Shown: positions 10,498 to 20,456, counted from the first letter of the stretch. The stretch: DNA of 64,000 nucleotides from Snodgrassella communis (GCF_914768045.1 NZ_CAJZCD010000001.1:372001-436000); one strand, 5' to 3'. The notes: a model not told the origin generated them from the sequence alone. Program-made: numbers and translations.

Positions 10498-10802
10498 TCT
10501 TCCCCTTATTTTTTGACATTCTACCCATAACAAAACCGTGAAATTTAACTAACTAACAATTAAAATGTACACAACTGTTATTAATACATAACTCTTATAG
10601 CATAACACTCATATCAGTACAGCAACAAGCTGAGCAGAGGATAAAACAAGCAGCATAATTAAAATATTTACCAACAAGAAAATATAAAATCGGTGTGCAT
10701 TTTAAATCGATTAATTAAATTTATTCTGAACAAGAGCGTTAAGAAACAGCATAAATAATCCCAATAAGATAATAAATATTTTCTGGAGCAACAGTATAAA
10801 TA
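10498..10802. other. Intergenic region upstream of the 9.9 kb gene
   Basis: AT-rich, with no coding signal on either strand. It separates the unknown membrane-protein cluster from trpF. No clear terminator was seen after trpF. Confidence 0.5.
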
Positions 10803-11435
10803 TTAGTCCACAGACAGCCCAAAACCATTAATTGCAGCCATCAATGCCTGCATCTTTTCCCCATCCTTAATTCCGGCTGTGATTTCCACACCACTGGCCA
10901 CATCCACAGCCTGTGCATGACTTTGTCTAATCGCAGAAGCAATATTTTCCGGGTTCAGCCCGCCAGAAAGAATCCATGGCTGATTTAGCTGCCGCGGCAA
11001 CAACCGCCAGTCAAATGTCTGCCCCGTACCACCATACTGACCAGCAACAGCAGCGTCAAACAACAACGCACATGCATCCGTATATGTCGCAGCGGCTGCT
11101 TCAATATCAACCGTATTGCGCACCCTTATTGCCTTAATATACGGACGTTGAAACTGACGACAGAATTCAGCATCCTCATCGCCATGAAATTGCAATACAT
11201 TCAATGGCACCTGCGCTAATACTTCCTTCACCTCGGCTGCACTGGCATTAACAAACAAACCGACTACCGTGACAAACGGCGGTACAGCACGCGCAATTGC
11301 CTGAGCCTGCTCCAGATTGACATATCGTTTGCTGCCGGCAAAAAAAATCAACCCGATGGCATCCACACCCAGCTGTGCGGCCAGCAGCGCATCTTCCACT
11401 CGCGTCATCCCGCAAATCTTGCTCCGAATTTTCAT
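10803..11435 (-). CDS. trpF: Phosphoribosylanthranilate isomerase
   Basis: TrpF converts N-(5-phosphoribosyl)anthranilate to the carboxyphenylamino-deoxyribulose phosphate in tryptophan synthesis. The 210-residue barrel has the catalytic Cys8 (KICGMTR) and the C-terminal Asp in AVDVASGVE, plus the phosphate loop ILSGGLNPENI. An AAGG sits at the expected distance upstream. It starts 38 bases after truA, an arrangement shared with Neisseria and other proteobacteria, so the two are probably cotranscribed. Confidence 0.96.
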   Translation of the reverse strand: MKIRSKICGMTRVEDALLAAQLGVDAIGLIFFAGSKRYVNLEQAQAIARAVPPFVTVVGLFVNASAAEVKEVLAQVPLNVLQFHGDEDAEFCRQFQRPYIKAIRVRNTVDIEAAAATYTDACALLFDAAVAGQYGGTGQTFDWRLLPRQLNQPWILSGGLNPENIASAIRQSHAQAVDVASGVEITAGIKDGEKMQALMAAINGFGLSVD

Positions 11436-11473
11436 ATCCAGCCTTTTTCTAAATCAACCAACCACAAACCGTA

Positions 11474-12325
11474 TTAATTCAGATGCGGCCACAACCATAC
11501 CGGTAACGTTGCCGTAGCCACCCCCCATTGTGGTGGATAATCAACGCCAGTAAGGTACAGCCCATCCGGCATAAATGTTGGTGGTGCCAGACGCCGGCTT
11601 TTCGCCGCCACCAATTGTGCAAACCCAGCCACACTCAGCTTACCGGCGCCCACATACACCAGTGCCCCCACAATATTACGTACCATATTGTGCACAAAGG
11701 CACTGCCATGAAAATCAATCGCCATCAACTCAGGGCTACCAGCAAGGCTTAGCCCATATAAGGTTTTCACCGGTGATTTAGCCTGACAGTCACTGGAACG
11801 GAAACTGGAAAAATCGTGTTCGCCAATCAGCATCGCCGCAGCTTCACGCATCAATGCCATGTTCAAAGGATAATGAGTCCAGCCTATCCGGCCACGTAAC
11901 TGCGGCATACGTACCCGACTGGACTCCAGCATATAGCGGTAGCGACGTCCATACGCATCAAAGCGTGCATGAAATTCAGCAGCTACTGGCTGCGCTTTCA
12001 CAATACGGATATTCTTATCCATTGCCGTATTTGTCCCACGCAGCCAAGCTTCAGCACTGCGCGGTGCATGGGTATCAAAATGCACAATTTGCCCTGTGGC
12101 ATGAACGCCGGCATCCGTGCGGCCAGCTACCACAACATTAATCGGCTCTGCCGCAATAGCGCTTAAGGCTGCTTCCAGTACCGACTGAATAGTATACAAA
12201 CCGTCCGGCTGCTTTTGCCAACCATGAAATGCACCACCATCATACGCCAGTGTTAATGCCCAACGCTGCACAGGTCGATTTCCATCAGCTTTGTTCGCCG
12301 AGTGTTCTACAACATTAGCAGCCAT
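11474..12325 (-). CDS. truA: tRNA pseudouridine(38-40) synthase
   Basis: TruA isomerises uridines 38-40 of the tRNA anticodon arm. The catalytic aspartate is Asp71 in [13 protein letters not shown]. Other family segments are [12 protein letters not shown] and [14 protein letters not shown] near the C-terminus. The 283-residue form has about twenty extra N-terminal residues ([19 protein letters not shown]) before the fold. The ATG at 12325 has AGGAAG just upstream, so this extension is probably real. Confidence 0.95.
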   Translation of the reverse strand: MAANVVEHSANKADGNRPVQRWALTLAYDGGAFHGWQKQPDGLYTIQSVLEAALSAIAAEPINVVVAGRTDAGVHATGQIVHFDTHAPRSAEAWLRGTNTAMDKNIRIVKAQPVAAEFHARFDAYGRRYRYMLESSRVRMPQLRGRIGWTHYPLNMALMREAAAMLIGEHDFSSFRSSDCQAKSPVKTLYGLSLAGSPELMAIDFHGSAFVHNMVRNIVGALVYVGAGKLSVAGFAQLVAAKSRRLAPPTFMPDGLYLTGVDYPPQWGVATATLPVWLWPHLN

Positions 12326-12999
12326 TATTCTTCCTAACCCACACTAATTCACACCAACAAAATGCATTATTATCGCATAGCCATCAACTGCTTTCACACC
12401 CATAACCAACCAGTCTGTAACTTAAACTGACACCATACCGATTTAATGTCGCCCCTTCACCCTAACTTGCACTGTATTGAATACAAAAAAACTTCTCGCA
12501 AGCCTGCGCATTTCCCGCTTGTAAAAAACCATTCCACGGACTGCAAAAATACTATCGCAGCACAGATATACCGAACAACAACTCCAAATACCTCAAAAAG
12601 GCTCATTCCGCCGCCTGACATCAACTCCGAAATTCAAATAAATAGCCTACTGGTATTCCAGATATTAATATCATTCTAAATGACGTAACAAAACACTATT
12701 TGAAGTAATACATGCAACTGGCTTACATATCAGCGATATGGTAAACCCGCACTATTTAAATAACTTGACCTACCAAGCAGCTCACTAAGCATCATCGGTA
12801 AGGGCACAACATACAAAATAATACCCATTGATGAAGAATCCATAGGTTCGTTGCAGTATTACGGCAACTAATCCAGCCCAGATCTACTTAAAAATCGCAC
12901 CTGTAATGCATAATCTCAATTTATATTCATATTGCTAACCCATGCCTACAAGCAAGTGATACCACAAAATCATCCGTAAAGCTAAAAGCCATATCAATC
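12326..12999. other. Intergenic region without recognised gene
   Basis: About 670 bases upstream of truA. A short plus-strand frame at 12446-12679 lacks a ribosome binding site and any recognisable similarity. The promoter of the truA-trpF unit is expected near 12.3-12.5 kb, but no convincing -35/-10 pair was found. Confidence 0.5.
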
Positions 13000-13030
13000 A
13001 AAAAATGCCAGCACATAGCAGCACTGGCAT
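13000..13030 (-). terminator. Terminator of the 13.1 kb lipoprotein gene
   Basis: ATGCCAG/CTGGCAT stem (13005-13011 with 13024-13030), followed on the minus strand by a run of T residues. It lies 67 bases past the stop codon. Confidence 0.8.
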
Positions 13031-13096
13031 TTCCAGAATAAGAATCTATTCAATTGAGAAATAAACAAAAACCAAATTTTAATAAATTGATATTAT

Positions 13097-14308
13097 TTAT
13101 TTTTGAAATAGAACATTTTTTCTGCTGGATTCCATCGTAAATTTAGGGTGAGACCTATAATCAAAATAAATCCAGAATGAATTATTCATTTTCTTATTCC
13201 CAAGTAGTCGACGAATTTTCAGATCATCCATGATGAATCCATTTATTCCATGCATTGCAAGTAAACGACCATGATCATCGAAGTAAAAATCCGTTATAGC
13301 AGAATCATATTTAACTTTATCCAGTTTACCACTTTGCACTTCCTCACGAATTTCATCCAATAATTCTTGCAAAACAGCATAATCTTCGTTCTCTGATTTA
13401 TCAGCTTGACCATTCAAACCTGCATCACGTTTTTCTGATTGTTTTAACTGCTTATTTAGGCTATCAAAAGCAGCAACAGCCGCTATCTGATCTTGCTCTC
13501 TAGTAGAGTTAAGTCGAATTCGATAACGAGCTCCTAATTTCTTACCAGCCTCATCTAATGATAAATAAACAAAAGCTTTTTTATCATAACTGGCATAACC
13601 ATCGTCAATTGCCTTTGGAATAGCATGTATTAATTCCTTCAATGGCAACCTATTTGTCCATTCAGGTAATGTTTTTTCAACATATGATTCTTCAAAAATT
13701 CCGACCGGTTTGCCTATTAATATACTGCCGATAACATTAACAAAAGGTCTAATTGCTCTTATATCCATAATCAGCACTTTTTTTTGAAAATCTACCTGCA
13801 TAGGCATCTTAATCGAAAATAATATATTTGATGCCTCATAACGTACTTCAGGAATTAATTCAAATTTTCCATGCGGTATATCTACCGCACCGCTAAATGG
13901 AATAGACACTTGATCTACAATAAGGCTTAAAGTCTTATTCGATAATTCTTCGCATTCGTCACAATCTTCTGAAAGAGTACCATCCGCATAATGTGATTGT
14001 GCATTTGCTTTAGTACTCATTTCAACTTCGTGTTTTTTTCGAACAGGCTCAGATGAAAATGCAGAAGCAGCCACTTCTTCTGTCTTATCATCTAAAGTTT
14101 CGTTTGCTACCTGATTCGAAGAAGTTTCCACCTTATCCCGATCAACCAACAATCGAATCTGACCATTAAAATTAAACTGATTATCGCGCAACAAATTACG
14201 CTGTATTCCCTGCCTAACCAGTTCATCCGGCGCTTTATTACTCACGGTACTACAGGCTGACAGCAGCATAGCTATTGCCAGCCACATCATTTTTTCACCA
14301 ATTGCCAT
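13097..14308 (-). CDS. Predicted lipoprotein of unknown function
   Basis: About 403 residues, family not recognised. The N-terminus has a lipoprotein signal (MMWLAIAMLLSAC, lipobox LSAC), so the protein is probably outer-membrane anchored. The region after the anchor is polar and low-complexity (about residues 55-120, with repeated Glu/Ser/Thr). A beta-rich part follows (LSLIVDQVSIPFSG, GKFELIPEVRYEASNILFSIKM), then a possible coiled coil around LNKQLKQSEKRD. The pattern loosely recalls DUF1439-type lipoproteins, but I would not assign it. Several in-frame starts exist; AAGG is best placed for the ATG at 14308, and an ATG two codons upstream is possible. Confidence 0.75.
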   Translation of the reverse strand: MAIGEKMMWLAIAMLLSACSTVSNKAPDELVRQGIQRNLLRDNQFNFNGQIRLLVDRDKVETSSNQVANETLDDKTEEVAASAFSSEPVRKKHEVEMSTKANAQSHYADGTLSEDCDECEELSNKTLSLIVDQVSIPFSGAVDIPHGKFELIPEVRYEASNILFSIKMPMQVDFQKKVLIMDIRAIRPFVNVIGSILIGKPVGIFEESYVEKTLPEWTNRLPLKELIHAIPKAIDDGYASYDKKAFVYLSLDEAGKKLGARYRIRLNSTREQDQIAAVAAFDSLNKQLKQSEKRDAGLNGQADKSENEDYAVLQELLDEIREEVQSGKLDKVKYDSAITDFYFDDHGRLLAMHGINGFIMDDLKIRRLLGNKKMNNSFWIYFDYRSHPKFTMESSRKNVLFQK

Positions 14309-14314
14309 TTGCAT

Positions 14315-14780
14315 ACACCTTACCCATATTCAATACTAAATGTAAATATGTCATACAGTTATAATTTATATGAATAATTATAACACAAGAAAGTTCCAAG
14401 CCTGATTAAATACCAAATCAAAATAGTATAATGATTTATTAAAATCAACAGGTTAACTGAACATTAATTAAATATTCAGAATTAAATTTATGTTATATAC
14501 AATATCCTAATAAGCTAAAATTACCAAACAGTTTTGCCTGTCACCACAAAATAGCTGCAACAAAATTCCTGTCATCCTGTTTTTATCAACTCCTTTATTC
14601 AATTTATAATGATTATTGCAGTTGCGACCAACTATTAAAATCTATTAGCGAAGCTCATCAGACTGATTCATACCCTGATAGAGTTCACAAAATCAAAATT
14701 AGTCATGGTCACAGAAACATTAAACCAAACAGTTTTACCAGATAATTAAATTTCAATAAGACATACACACTTAGGTCAAA
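14315..14780. other. AT-rich intergenic region
   Basis: About 470 bases, strongly AT-rich, no coding signal. It should hold the promoter of the lipoprotein gene; candidate -10 boxes are too many in this composition to choose one. Confidence 0.5.
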
Positions 14781-14815
14781 TAAAAAGACTGAATCCAGAC
14801 ACAGGATTCAGTCTT
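14781..14815 (-). terminator. Terminator of fimV
   Basis: Perfect 12-bp stem AAGACTGAATCC/GGATTCAGTCTT (14785-14796 with 14804-14815), followed on the minus strand by TTTTTATTTG. Confidence 0.9.
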
Positions 14816-14867
14816 AATCAGGCGCAGAAAATACTACTCCTAGTAACTAAAACGCAATCAATACAAA

Positions 14868-17249
14868 TTAGCCACCCAACTGCTGCAATAGATTCTGAGC
14901 TTCAGCCAGTATTGAACCATTTGCTTCATCAACCAGCTCACGCAGAGTCTGGCGCGCAGTAACTGCATCATCCATTTCCAGATACATTTTTGCCAGTTCC
15001 AGTTTAGCCTGTAGTGGCACAGCCTGCTGCTCGGGCGTCAGAGGTTGATCAACAGGTTCAGATTCAGCAGTTTGTTCCAACCAATCTTGCGCACCATTTC
15101 CGGTGGCAAATGAAGAGACCGGAGTAGTAGTGGTGGCTGTAGCAACATTATCTGTAGCAGAAGATTCAGACTTATCATCATCCAATGTAAAGTCCATAGA
15201 CGAAACATCCTGCGTATCCACTTTCGCTGCCGGTGTAGAATCAGTAACTGGAGAAGCAGATTGAACCATTGAATCGTCATCACTTATATCCAACGCTTCC
15301 CAGTCAATATCTGTTGAAAGTGCATCATCTTCTGTCGCAAGTACATGCTGCTCAGACGAAACCGGAGCCGGCTCTAAAGTTGAAAGCACTTCTTCAGCCG
15401 CAGGTGTAATATCCTGTTTGGCTTCATCATCCAACTTAAAGTCTTCATCCCACTCTAAATTAGCCAGCTCATTTAGCATCTCAATTTCTGAAGCAGCTGA
15501 ATTAGACTGCTGTCCCGCTGTAGCACCCTCATGATGGGCTTTTATTTGAGGCTCATCAGCCACCACCCACTCAAGATCTGTATTATCTACTTCCTCCTGA
15601 GGTGCAATATCAGTTGATTCGTGTGCAGTTAAAACTTCCGGTTGCTCGGTTTCATCAATCTGATCCAGCCAAGATAAATCGTCATTATTATTATCCAGCT
15701 CTGTAGTTGTAGGCACTACCGTATCTGCCGGCGCAGCAGGAGTATCATCCTCAAAATTAAAATTCAGCCAATCGGTATCGTCTTCTTTCTGCTTGTCCGC
15801 AACTGCTTCTGCATCAGAAAGCTGTGATACTGCGGCTGCTTGATTCACCTTACCGCCGGCCGGTGCATCAGTTTCTGCTGGAGCGTCTGATGCCACTCCA
15901 TTTAACCATGACCAGTCGTCATCGTCTGCTGCTGTACTAGTAGCAGCTGCTGTAGCTGCTGCTACAGTTGGCGCAACAGTTTTAGCCGGTGTAGCCGGAA
16001 CAGATACAGATTGCTCTACTTTAGGTTTAGGCGGTTCTGCATTAAATACCACATCATCATCTTCATCATCAGAAGAATAATCGTCTTCATATTCATATTC
16101 TTCTGCGTCATGACGTTTTTTACGCCGCTGCCAAAGTAAAGCAGCAATTAACAGAATACCTGCCACACCAGCCAATGCATATGGCCACCATGCAGGTAGC
16201 ATAGACTCTTCTACAGGCTGTACTGATGGCTCCGCATGATTGACTTTAGGTTGTACTGGAGCGGCCTTAACCACTGATGCAGCTGATGCGGCAGGCGCAG
16301 ATGCTTGAACTGGTGCAGATGCCTGAACTGGCGCAGATGCCTGAACTGGCGCAGATGCCTGAGCTGGCGCAGATGCCTGAACTGGCGCAGATGCCGAGAT
16401 AGTATCTGCTTTAACTTCTCCAACCTTGGCTTGAGCTGCATCACCAGCCACAGAAGCCATAGTATTTACCGGCTTACCCGCATCAGCATTTGCCTTACCC
16501 GGTTTTTGTGCCGCAGTATTCTGTGCTGTATCAGCAGTTTTTTGAACTGTTTTAATTTTTATTTTGGATAATTTATGCAGCTGTGACGTAGATGGAATAT
16601 TCAAACTGATATCACGGTACATAAAATCCGGATTATCATTGCGGAAAGCATGCGGATTGGCAACAATCAGAGCATGCATGGTTTGTTCCACACTCAATCC
16701 CTGTGGCCGTACCTTGCGTGCCACATCCATCAATGTCTCATTGTTGTCTACATGATATTTCACTACTGCATTTTCAGATGCCAGCCCGTTTTGCAGTGCG
16801 GTAGTAGCCCGAGCAGCAGATTTGCTTTTCGCAGACTTATCCAGTTTGCGTTGCTTACCTGTTGCCTTTCCTGAGTCTTTTCCTTTACCTGAATCTGCTG
16901 AATCATAACGGTATGCCGGCGGATCAAGTAGGGCTGTATATTGCCGCCCCTGACTGCCGGCAGTAAGACTGAAAGACAGCATGGGATCACGAACAGGTTT
17001 ACTAGAACGCAAATGAATCACAGCATTCTTTCCCTGTGCCGTTACACGTACCTGTAATGGAGCCCCTGAAACTGCTGGTCGACCCCGTAATGCAGCTCTG
17101 GCTTCATCACCAGTTACAACCACACTTCCTGAAAATGGTTCTCCCAATGCCGAATTAACTTGCAAGCTACCCAGCCCTGCCCATGCAGGTGCACTGGCTA
17201 ACATACATAAAGACAGTGCGATGATTTTTAAATTATTTGCTTTCTTCAA
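14868..17249 (-). CDS. fimV: FimV/TspA family peptidoglycan-binding protein
   Basis: FimV proteins organise type IV pilus and polar functions from the inner membrane; the neisserial relative is TspA. The 793 residues show, in order: signal peptide 1-24 (cut after AWA), the FimV N-terminal domain 25-115 (GLGSLQVNSALGEPFSGSV), a LysM-like segment about 163-220 (YHVDNNETLMDVARKVRP), a Pro/Ala linker with ASAPVQ repeats (about 286-320), one membrane helix about 355-373, a long acidic cytoplasmic region, and the C-terminal FimV motif (LELAKMYLEMDDAVTARQTL). The start is TTG at 17249 with GAGGG upstream. It is divergent from yciB, as in Neisseria. It has its own terminator. Confidence 0.93.
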   Translation of the reverse strand: MKKANNLKIIALSLCMLASAPAWAGLGSLQVNSALGEPFSGSVVVTGDEARAALRGRPAVSGAPLQVRVTAQGKNAVIHLRSSKPVRDPMLSFSLTAGSQGRQYTALLDPPAYRYDSADSGKGKDSGKATGKQRKLDKSAKSKSAARATTALQNGLASENAVVKYHVDNNETLMDVARKVRPQGLSVEQTMHALIVANPHAFRNDNPDFMYRDISLNIPSTSQLHKLSKIKIKTVQKTADTAQNTAAQKPGKANADAGKPVNTMASVAGDAAQAKVGEVKADTISASAPVQASAPAQASAPVQASAPVQASAPVQASAPAASAASVVKAAPVQPKVNHAEPSVQPVEESMLPAWWPYALAGVAGILLIAALLWQRRKKRHDAEEYEYEDDYSSDDEDDDVVFNAEPPKPKVEQSVSVPATPAKTVAPTVAAATAAATSTAADDDDWSWLNGVASDAPAETDAPAGGKVNQAAAVSQLSDAEAVADKQKEDDTDWLNFNFEDDTPAAPADTVVPTTTELDNNNDDLSWLDQIDETEQPEVLTAHESTDIAPQEEVDNTDLEWVVADEPQIKAHHEGATAGQQSNSAASEIEMLNELANLEWDEDFKLDDEAKQDITPAAEEVLSTLEPAPVSSEQHVLATEDDALSTDIDWEALDISDDDSMVQSASPVTDSTPAAKVDTQDVSSMDFTLDDDKSESSATDNVATATTTTPVSSFATGNGAQDWLEQTAESEPVDQPLTPEQQAVPLQAKLELAKMYLEMDDAVTARQTLRELVDEANGSILAEAQNLLQQLGG
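16297..16394 (-). repeat. 18-bp tandem repeat in fimV
   Basis: Five near-perfect 18-base units (starting 16297, 16315, 16333, 16351, 16369) plus eight bases of a sixth encode ASAPVQ/ASAPAQ units in the periplasmic linker. The unit is a multiple of three, so slippage would change linker length without breaking the frame. Confidence 0.95.
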
Positions 17250-17625
17250 TCCCGTACCCTCACCGGTAAAGCACCATTGCCATCAGGCGCGTGCCCATTC
17301 AAATATGATAATTTCTACAAATACTGCAATGCATCTGGTATTTAACGTTCACCAAACCTGTTTTTATATTATCTCACGCTATAATAGCTTTTGCGACACT
17401 TTAATGCCAAGTTACCTTTACATATTTTCGTTGAAAGAGTGCTTGTTTGTGGACATTTTCAGACGTATTTTTAAAAAAAAGACCTGAAACCAGTATACAA
17501 CAACAGTAAAATTTTGTTTAATATCTTGCTTTAACAGATGCCAAGTGTAAAAACTCAGGGTATTATGGCGAATATCCTACCTCCTTATTAACCTAGACCA
17601 GAAATAAAGATCTTAAATCCTAATA
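17250..17625. other. Divergent promoter region between fimV and yciB
   Basis: About 375 bases between divergently transcribed genes, so it must hold both promoters. No coding signal. No single promoter could be picked with confidence. Confidence 0.6.
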
Positions 17626-18174
17626 ATGAAAGCAGTATTCGAATTCTTGGTAGTTATTCTTTTCTTTGCTACCTACGCCTTAACCAAAAATATTATCCTT
17701 GCGACCGAAGTAGCCATTATTGCCGGCATTATACAGGCCGCATGGTGCCTGTTTAAATATCGTCGCCTGCAAACCATGCAGTGGGTAAGCCTGTTACTGG
17801 TTGTGGTAATGGGTGGTGCAACTATTATTTTTAAAGATCCGCGCTTTATTAAATGGAAACCTACGATCCTATTCTGGCTAATGGCTATTGGCCTGCTAGG
17901 ATCGCAAATATGTAATAAAAATGTACTGAAAAGCACTATCGGCAAAGAAATTACGCTACCGGAAACTATTTGGCGTAAACTTACCTATGCTTGGGTTATC
18001 TGTCTGCTGTGTATGGGTGCACTTAATTTGTGGGTATTCTTAAACTTTTCTGAACAAATTTGGGTGAACTACAAGCTCTTTGGCAGTATTACAATAATTG
18101 TTCTTTTTAGTATAGGACAATCTATTTACATTAGCCCGTATATTAAAACCAATATTAAAAAGGATGAGTTGTAA
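17626..18174 (+). CDS. yciB: Inner membrane-spanning protein YciB (septation protein A)
   Basis: A 182-residue inner-membrane protein with about five hydrophobic segments and the family motifs FKDPRFIKWKPTILFW and WRKLTYAW. The family affects envelope integrity and cell division; the exact activity is not settled. It is the first gene of a tight plus-strand unit (yciB, yciI, bolA, two parvulin-like genes); its TAA overlaps the ATG of yciI by one base. Confidence 0.93.
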   Translation: MKAVFEFLVVILFFATYALTKNIILATEVAIIAGIIQAAWCLFKYRRLQTMQWVSLLLVVVMGGATIIFKDPRFIKWKPTILFWLMAIGLLGSQICNKNVLKSTIGKEITLPETIWRKLTYAWVICLLCMGALNLWVFLNFSEQIWVNYKLFGSITIIVLFSIGQSIYISPYIKTNIKKDEL

Positions 18175-18467
18175 TGCTGTTTATGTTAATGGCTACCGAT
18201 GCCGATAACAGTCATGAAGCACGTATCAAGGCTCGGCCAAAACATTTGGCTCGTTTACAAGAATTACAGGCACAAAACCGTTTGGTTCTGGCTGGCCCCA
18301 ATCCGCTGCCGGATGATGACAGTCATTTCTCCGGCAGTCTGGTGGTTGCTGACTTCAACTCACTGGACGAAGCACAGGCATGGGCTGAACAGGATCCCTA
18401 TGTTGATGCTGGTGTTTATGAAGAAATTCTGATTCGTCCTTTTAAAAAAGTCTTGCCCAATGACTGA
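18174..18467 (+). CDS. yciI: YciI family protein
   Basis: A 97-residue ferredoxin-like-fold protein with the YciI motifs: early His/Arg pair (SHEARIKARPKHLARL), LAGPNPLPDDD and DPYVDAGVYEEILIRPFKKVL. The enzymatic role of the family is unknown. Its start overlaps the yciB stop (TAATG) and its end overlaps the bolA start by eight bases, indicating translational coupling. Confidence 0.92.
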   Translation: MLFMLMATDADNSHEARIKARPKHLARLQELQAQNRLVLAGPNPLPDDDSHFSGSLVVADFNSLDEAQAWAEQDPYVDAGVYEEILIRPFKKVLPND

Positions 18468-18765
18468 TATTCAGACTGCCATTCGTACACGCTTACAACC
18501 GCTGGTACCACAGCAACTGGAACTCACTGATGACAGCAATTTGCATATTGGACATAAAGGTCATCGTGGTGGCGGGCATTATCGCCTGCTGGTTGTCAGT
18601 GATGCCTTTACTGGTTTATCGCGTCTGGCTCGACATCAGAAAGTTTATCAGTTACTCGAAGATTTATTCAGGGCAAATAACATTCACGCCTTAAGCATTA
18701 AGGCGTTTACTAACAGCGAATATTTAATAGGCAATAATTCATTTTATCCACTTAAAGAGAGTTAA
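18460..18765 (+). CDS. bolA: BolA family protein
   Basis: 101 residues with the BolA fold signature: HIGHKGHRGGGHYRLLVVSDAF, then RHQKVYQLLEDLF. BolA proteins bind monothiol glutaredoxins and [2Fe-2S] clusters and act in iron-sulfur handling or stress response. Third gene of the yciB operon, overlapping yciI by eight bases and followed two bases later by the parvulin gene. Confidence 0.92.
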   Translation: MTDIQTAIRTRLQPLVPQQLELTDDSNLHIGHKGHRGGGHYRLLVVSDAFTGLSRLARHQKVYQLLEDLFRANNIHALSIKAFTNSEYLIGNNSFYPLKES

Positions 18766-18767
18766 CC

Positions 18768-19634
18768 ATGAAAAAACAATTAATTGCTGCTGCCATTATG
18801 CTCGGATTAACCGGCATTGCCGCCGCTCAAACTGTAGTTACTGTTAATGGAACCAAAATTGACAGTAAAGAAATTGATAATCGGGTAGCCATACTGGTTC
18901 AGGAAAGCCAGAATCAGATTCAGGACTCACCCGAGTTACGCAAAAACATTACCGACCGCCTAGTAACCCGCACCCTGTTAATTCAGGCAGCTAAAAAACA
19001 GAATCTGGACAAAGACCCTGAATACCTGAGCGCATTGAGTCAGGCAGAAGCAGAAGCCAAACGTCTTGGTGATGATAAAAAACCCGGATTCAAGGAAGAA
19101 TGGGCTTTCTTTAAAGACAATCTGCTGACACAGGCTTATCTGGCCAGCGTAGTTAAAAACAATCCGGTAAAACCTGAAGATGTACGCAATGCCTATAATG
19201 ATCTGGTAAATTACTACAGCGGTACTCAGGAAGTACAATTAGGTGAAATTCTCACCCGCGACGCAGATACAGCCAATAAAGCCATTGCCCAATTACAGGC
19301 GAAAAAAAGCTTTACTACAGTAGCCAAAGAATACACCATTGATCCGGCTGGCCGTGACAACGGTGGCATTCCAAAAGGCTATGTTGCCATCAAAGACTTA
19401 CAAGCGAGTGCTACTCCGGTTTTCAATGCCATTAAAGACCTGAAAAAAGGTCAGTACACCACCACACCGGTACAAGGCAACGGCAATATTTACGCAGTAT
19501 TTTACGTAAACGACAAGCGTAATGTTAAGCTACCAACCCAGAAAGAAATGGAACCGATTCTGTCACGTCGACTACAAAGCGCCTTAATGGCCAATGCTAT
19601 TGAGCAGCTTTACAAGAGTGCCAGCATTAAATAA
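18768..19634 (+). CDS. Periplasmic parvulin-type peptidyl-prolyl isomerase
   Basis: 288 residues with a signal peptide (MKKQLIAAAIMLGLTGIAAA|Q). A SurA-like N-terminal helical chaperone part follows (VVTVNGTKIDSKEID, ITDRLVTRTLLIQAAKK). The parvulin domain lies around 155-265 (VQLGEILTRD, FTTVAKEYTIDPAGRDNGGIPKGY). It probably helps fold outer-membrane proteins. It resembles the neisserial PEB4/cell-binding-factor-like protein found at the same place in Neisseria. The next gene is a divergent paralog. Confidence 0.9.
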   Translation: MKKQLIAAAIMLGLTGIAAAQTVVTVNGTKIDSKEIDNRVAILVQESQNQIQDSPELRKNITDRLVTRTLLIQAAKKQNLDKDPEYLSALSQAEAEAKRLGDDKKPGFKEEWAFFKDNLLTQAYLASVVKNNPVKPEDVRNAYNDLVNYYSGTQEVQLGEILTRDADTANKAIAQLQAKKSFTTVAKEYTIDPAGRDNGGIPKGYVAIKDLQASATPVFNAIKDLKKGQYTTTPVQGNGNIYAVFYVNDKRNVKLPTQKEMEPILSRRLQSALMANAIEQLYKSASIK

Positions 19635-19684
19635 CAACTTTATTCTGACAATGATTAATCAGGACAGAAATAAGGAATACTAAT

Positions 19685-20443
19685 ATGAAAAAAAGCATTA
19701 CCCGGCTAGCTGGTCTAAGCATCATGGCCGCCGGGCTCGCTTTTGCCGATGCTCCCAAAATTGACACCCAGCGCATTAACGTCATGCTCAAGCAGCTTGA
19801 ACATCAAATGCAAGCCCAGCCGGGTGCGCCTGAGCCAAATAAAGCCGAGATTCAGAAAGAAATTACCTTGCGCTTGCAGTCGGCTGAAATATTAAAAGCC
19901 GAAGCCATTAAAGCTGGATTGGATAAAAAACCTGATACGCAGGCTGCATGGCAAAACGTACAGGCACAATTTTATGCTGCGCAGTATGTAGAACATCTGG
20001 CTAATAGCATTGAAATTAACGACAGTGATTTGCGTCGACAATATGAGCAAATTAGTCAGGAAATCAATTTGCTGCCAATTGTTTTTCCAAGCAAAGAAGC
20101 TGCTGAAGAAGGTTTAACCAAACTGAAAAAAGGTCTGGCTTATGAAACATTGCTTAAACAGGTTAATCCTGAAGCACCAGCCAGCAATTGGATGAGCCCG
20201 AAGCAGTTGCCTCCTGATTTTGCCCAGTTAGCTTCACAATTGAAAAACGGACAGATTTCACCCAATGTTATCACCATTGACGGACATTACATTCTGCTGA
20301 AACTGGCGGGTACGCGTTTAGCATCAAATGCTCCCGCATTTGATCAGATTAAAGATCAATTGCGTGAGCAGGCCAAGCAACAAAAAGTACAGGAACAAAT
20401 CAATCAGATATTGCAAAAAAACGGCATTAATCTGAACGAATAA
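19685..20443 (+). CDS. Divergent SurA/parvulin-like periplasmic protein
   Basis: 252 residues with a signal peptide (MKKSITRLAGLSIMAAGLAFA|D). It has a SurA-like helical region (NKAEIQKEITLRLQSAEILKAEAIKAGL) and a weak parvulin-like C-terminal part (LPPDFAQLASQLKNGQISPNVITIDGHYILLKLAG). The central parvulin region is short, and typical substrate-pocket residues are not obvious, so it may act only as a chaperone. Last gene of the yciB operon; a strong terminator follows. Confidence 0.8.
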   Translation: MKKSITRLAGLSIMAAGLAFADAPKIDTQRINVMLKQLEHQMQAQPGAPEPNKAEIQKEITLRLQSAEILKAEAIKAGLDKKPDTQAAWQNVQAQFYAAQYVEHLANSIEINDSDLRRQYEQISQEINLLPIVFPSKEAAEEGLTKLKKGLAYETLLKQVNPEAPASNWMSPKQLPPDFAQLASQLKNGQISPNVITIDGHYILLKLAGTRLASNAPAFDQIKDQLREQAKQQKVQEQINQILQKNGINLNE

Positions 20444-20456
20444 CATTTGCTGTACA

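Noticed and set aside
12446-12679. 77-codon plus-strand frame between truA and the lipoprotein gene.
   Set aside because: No ribosome binding site, no recognisable similarity and composition like the surrounding non-coding DNA.
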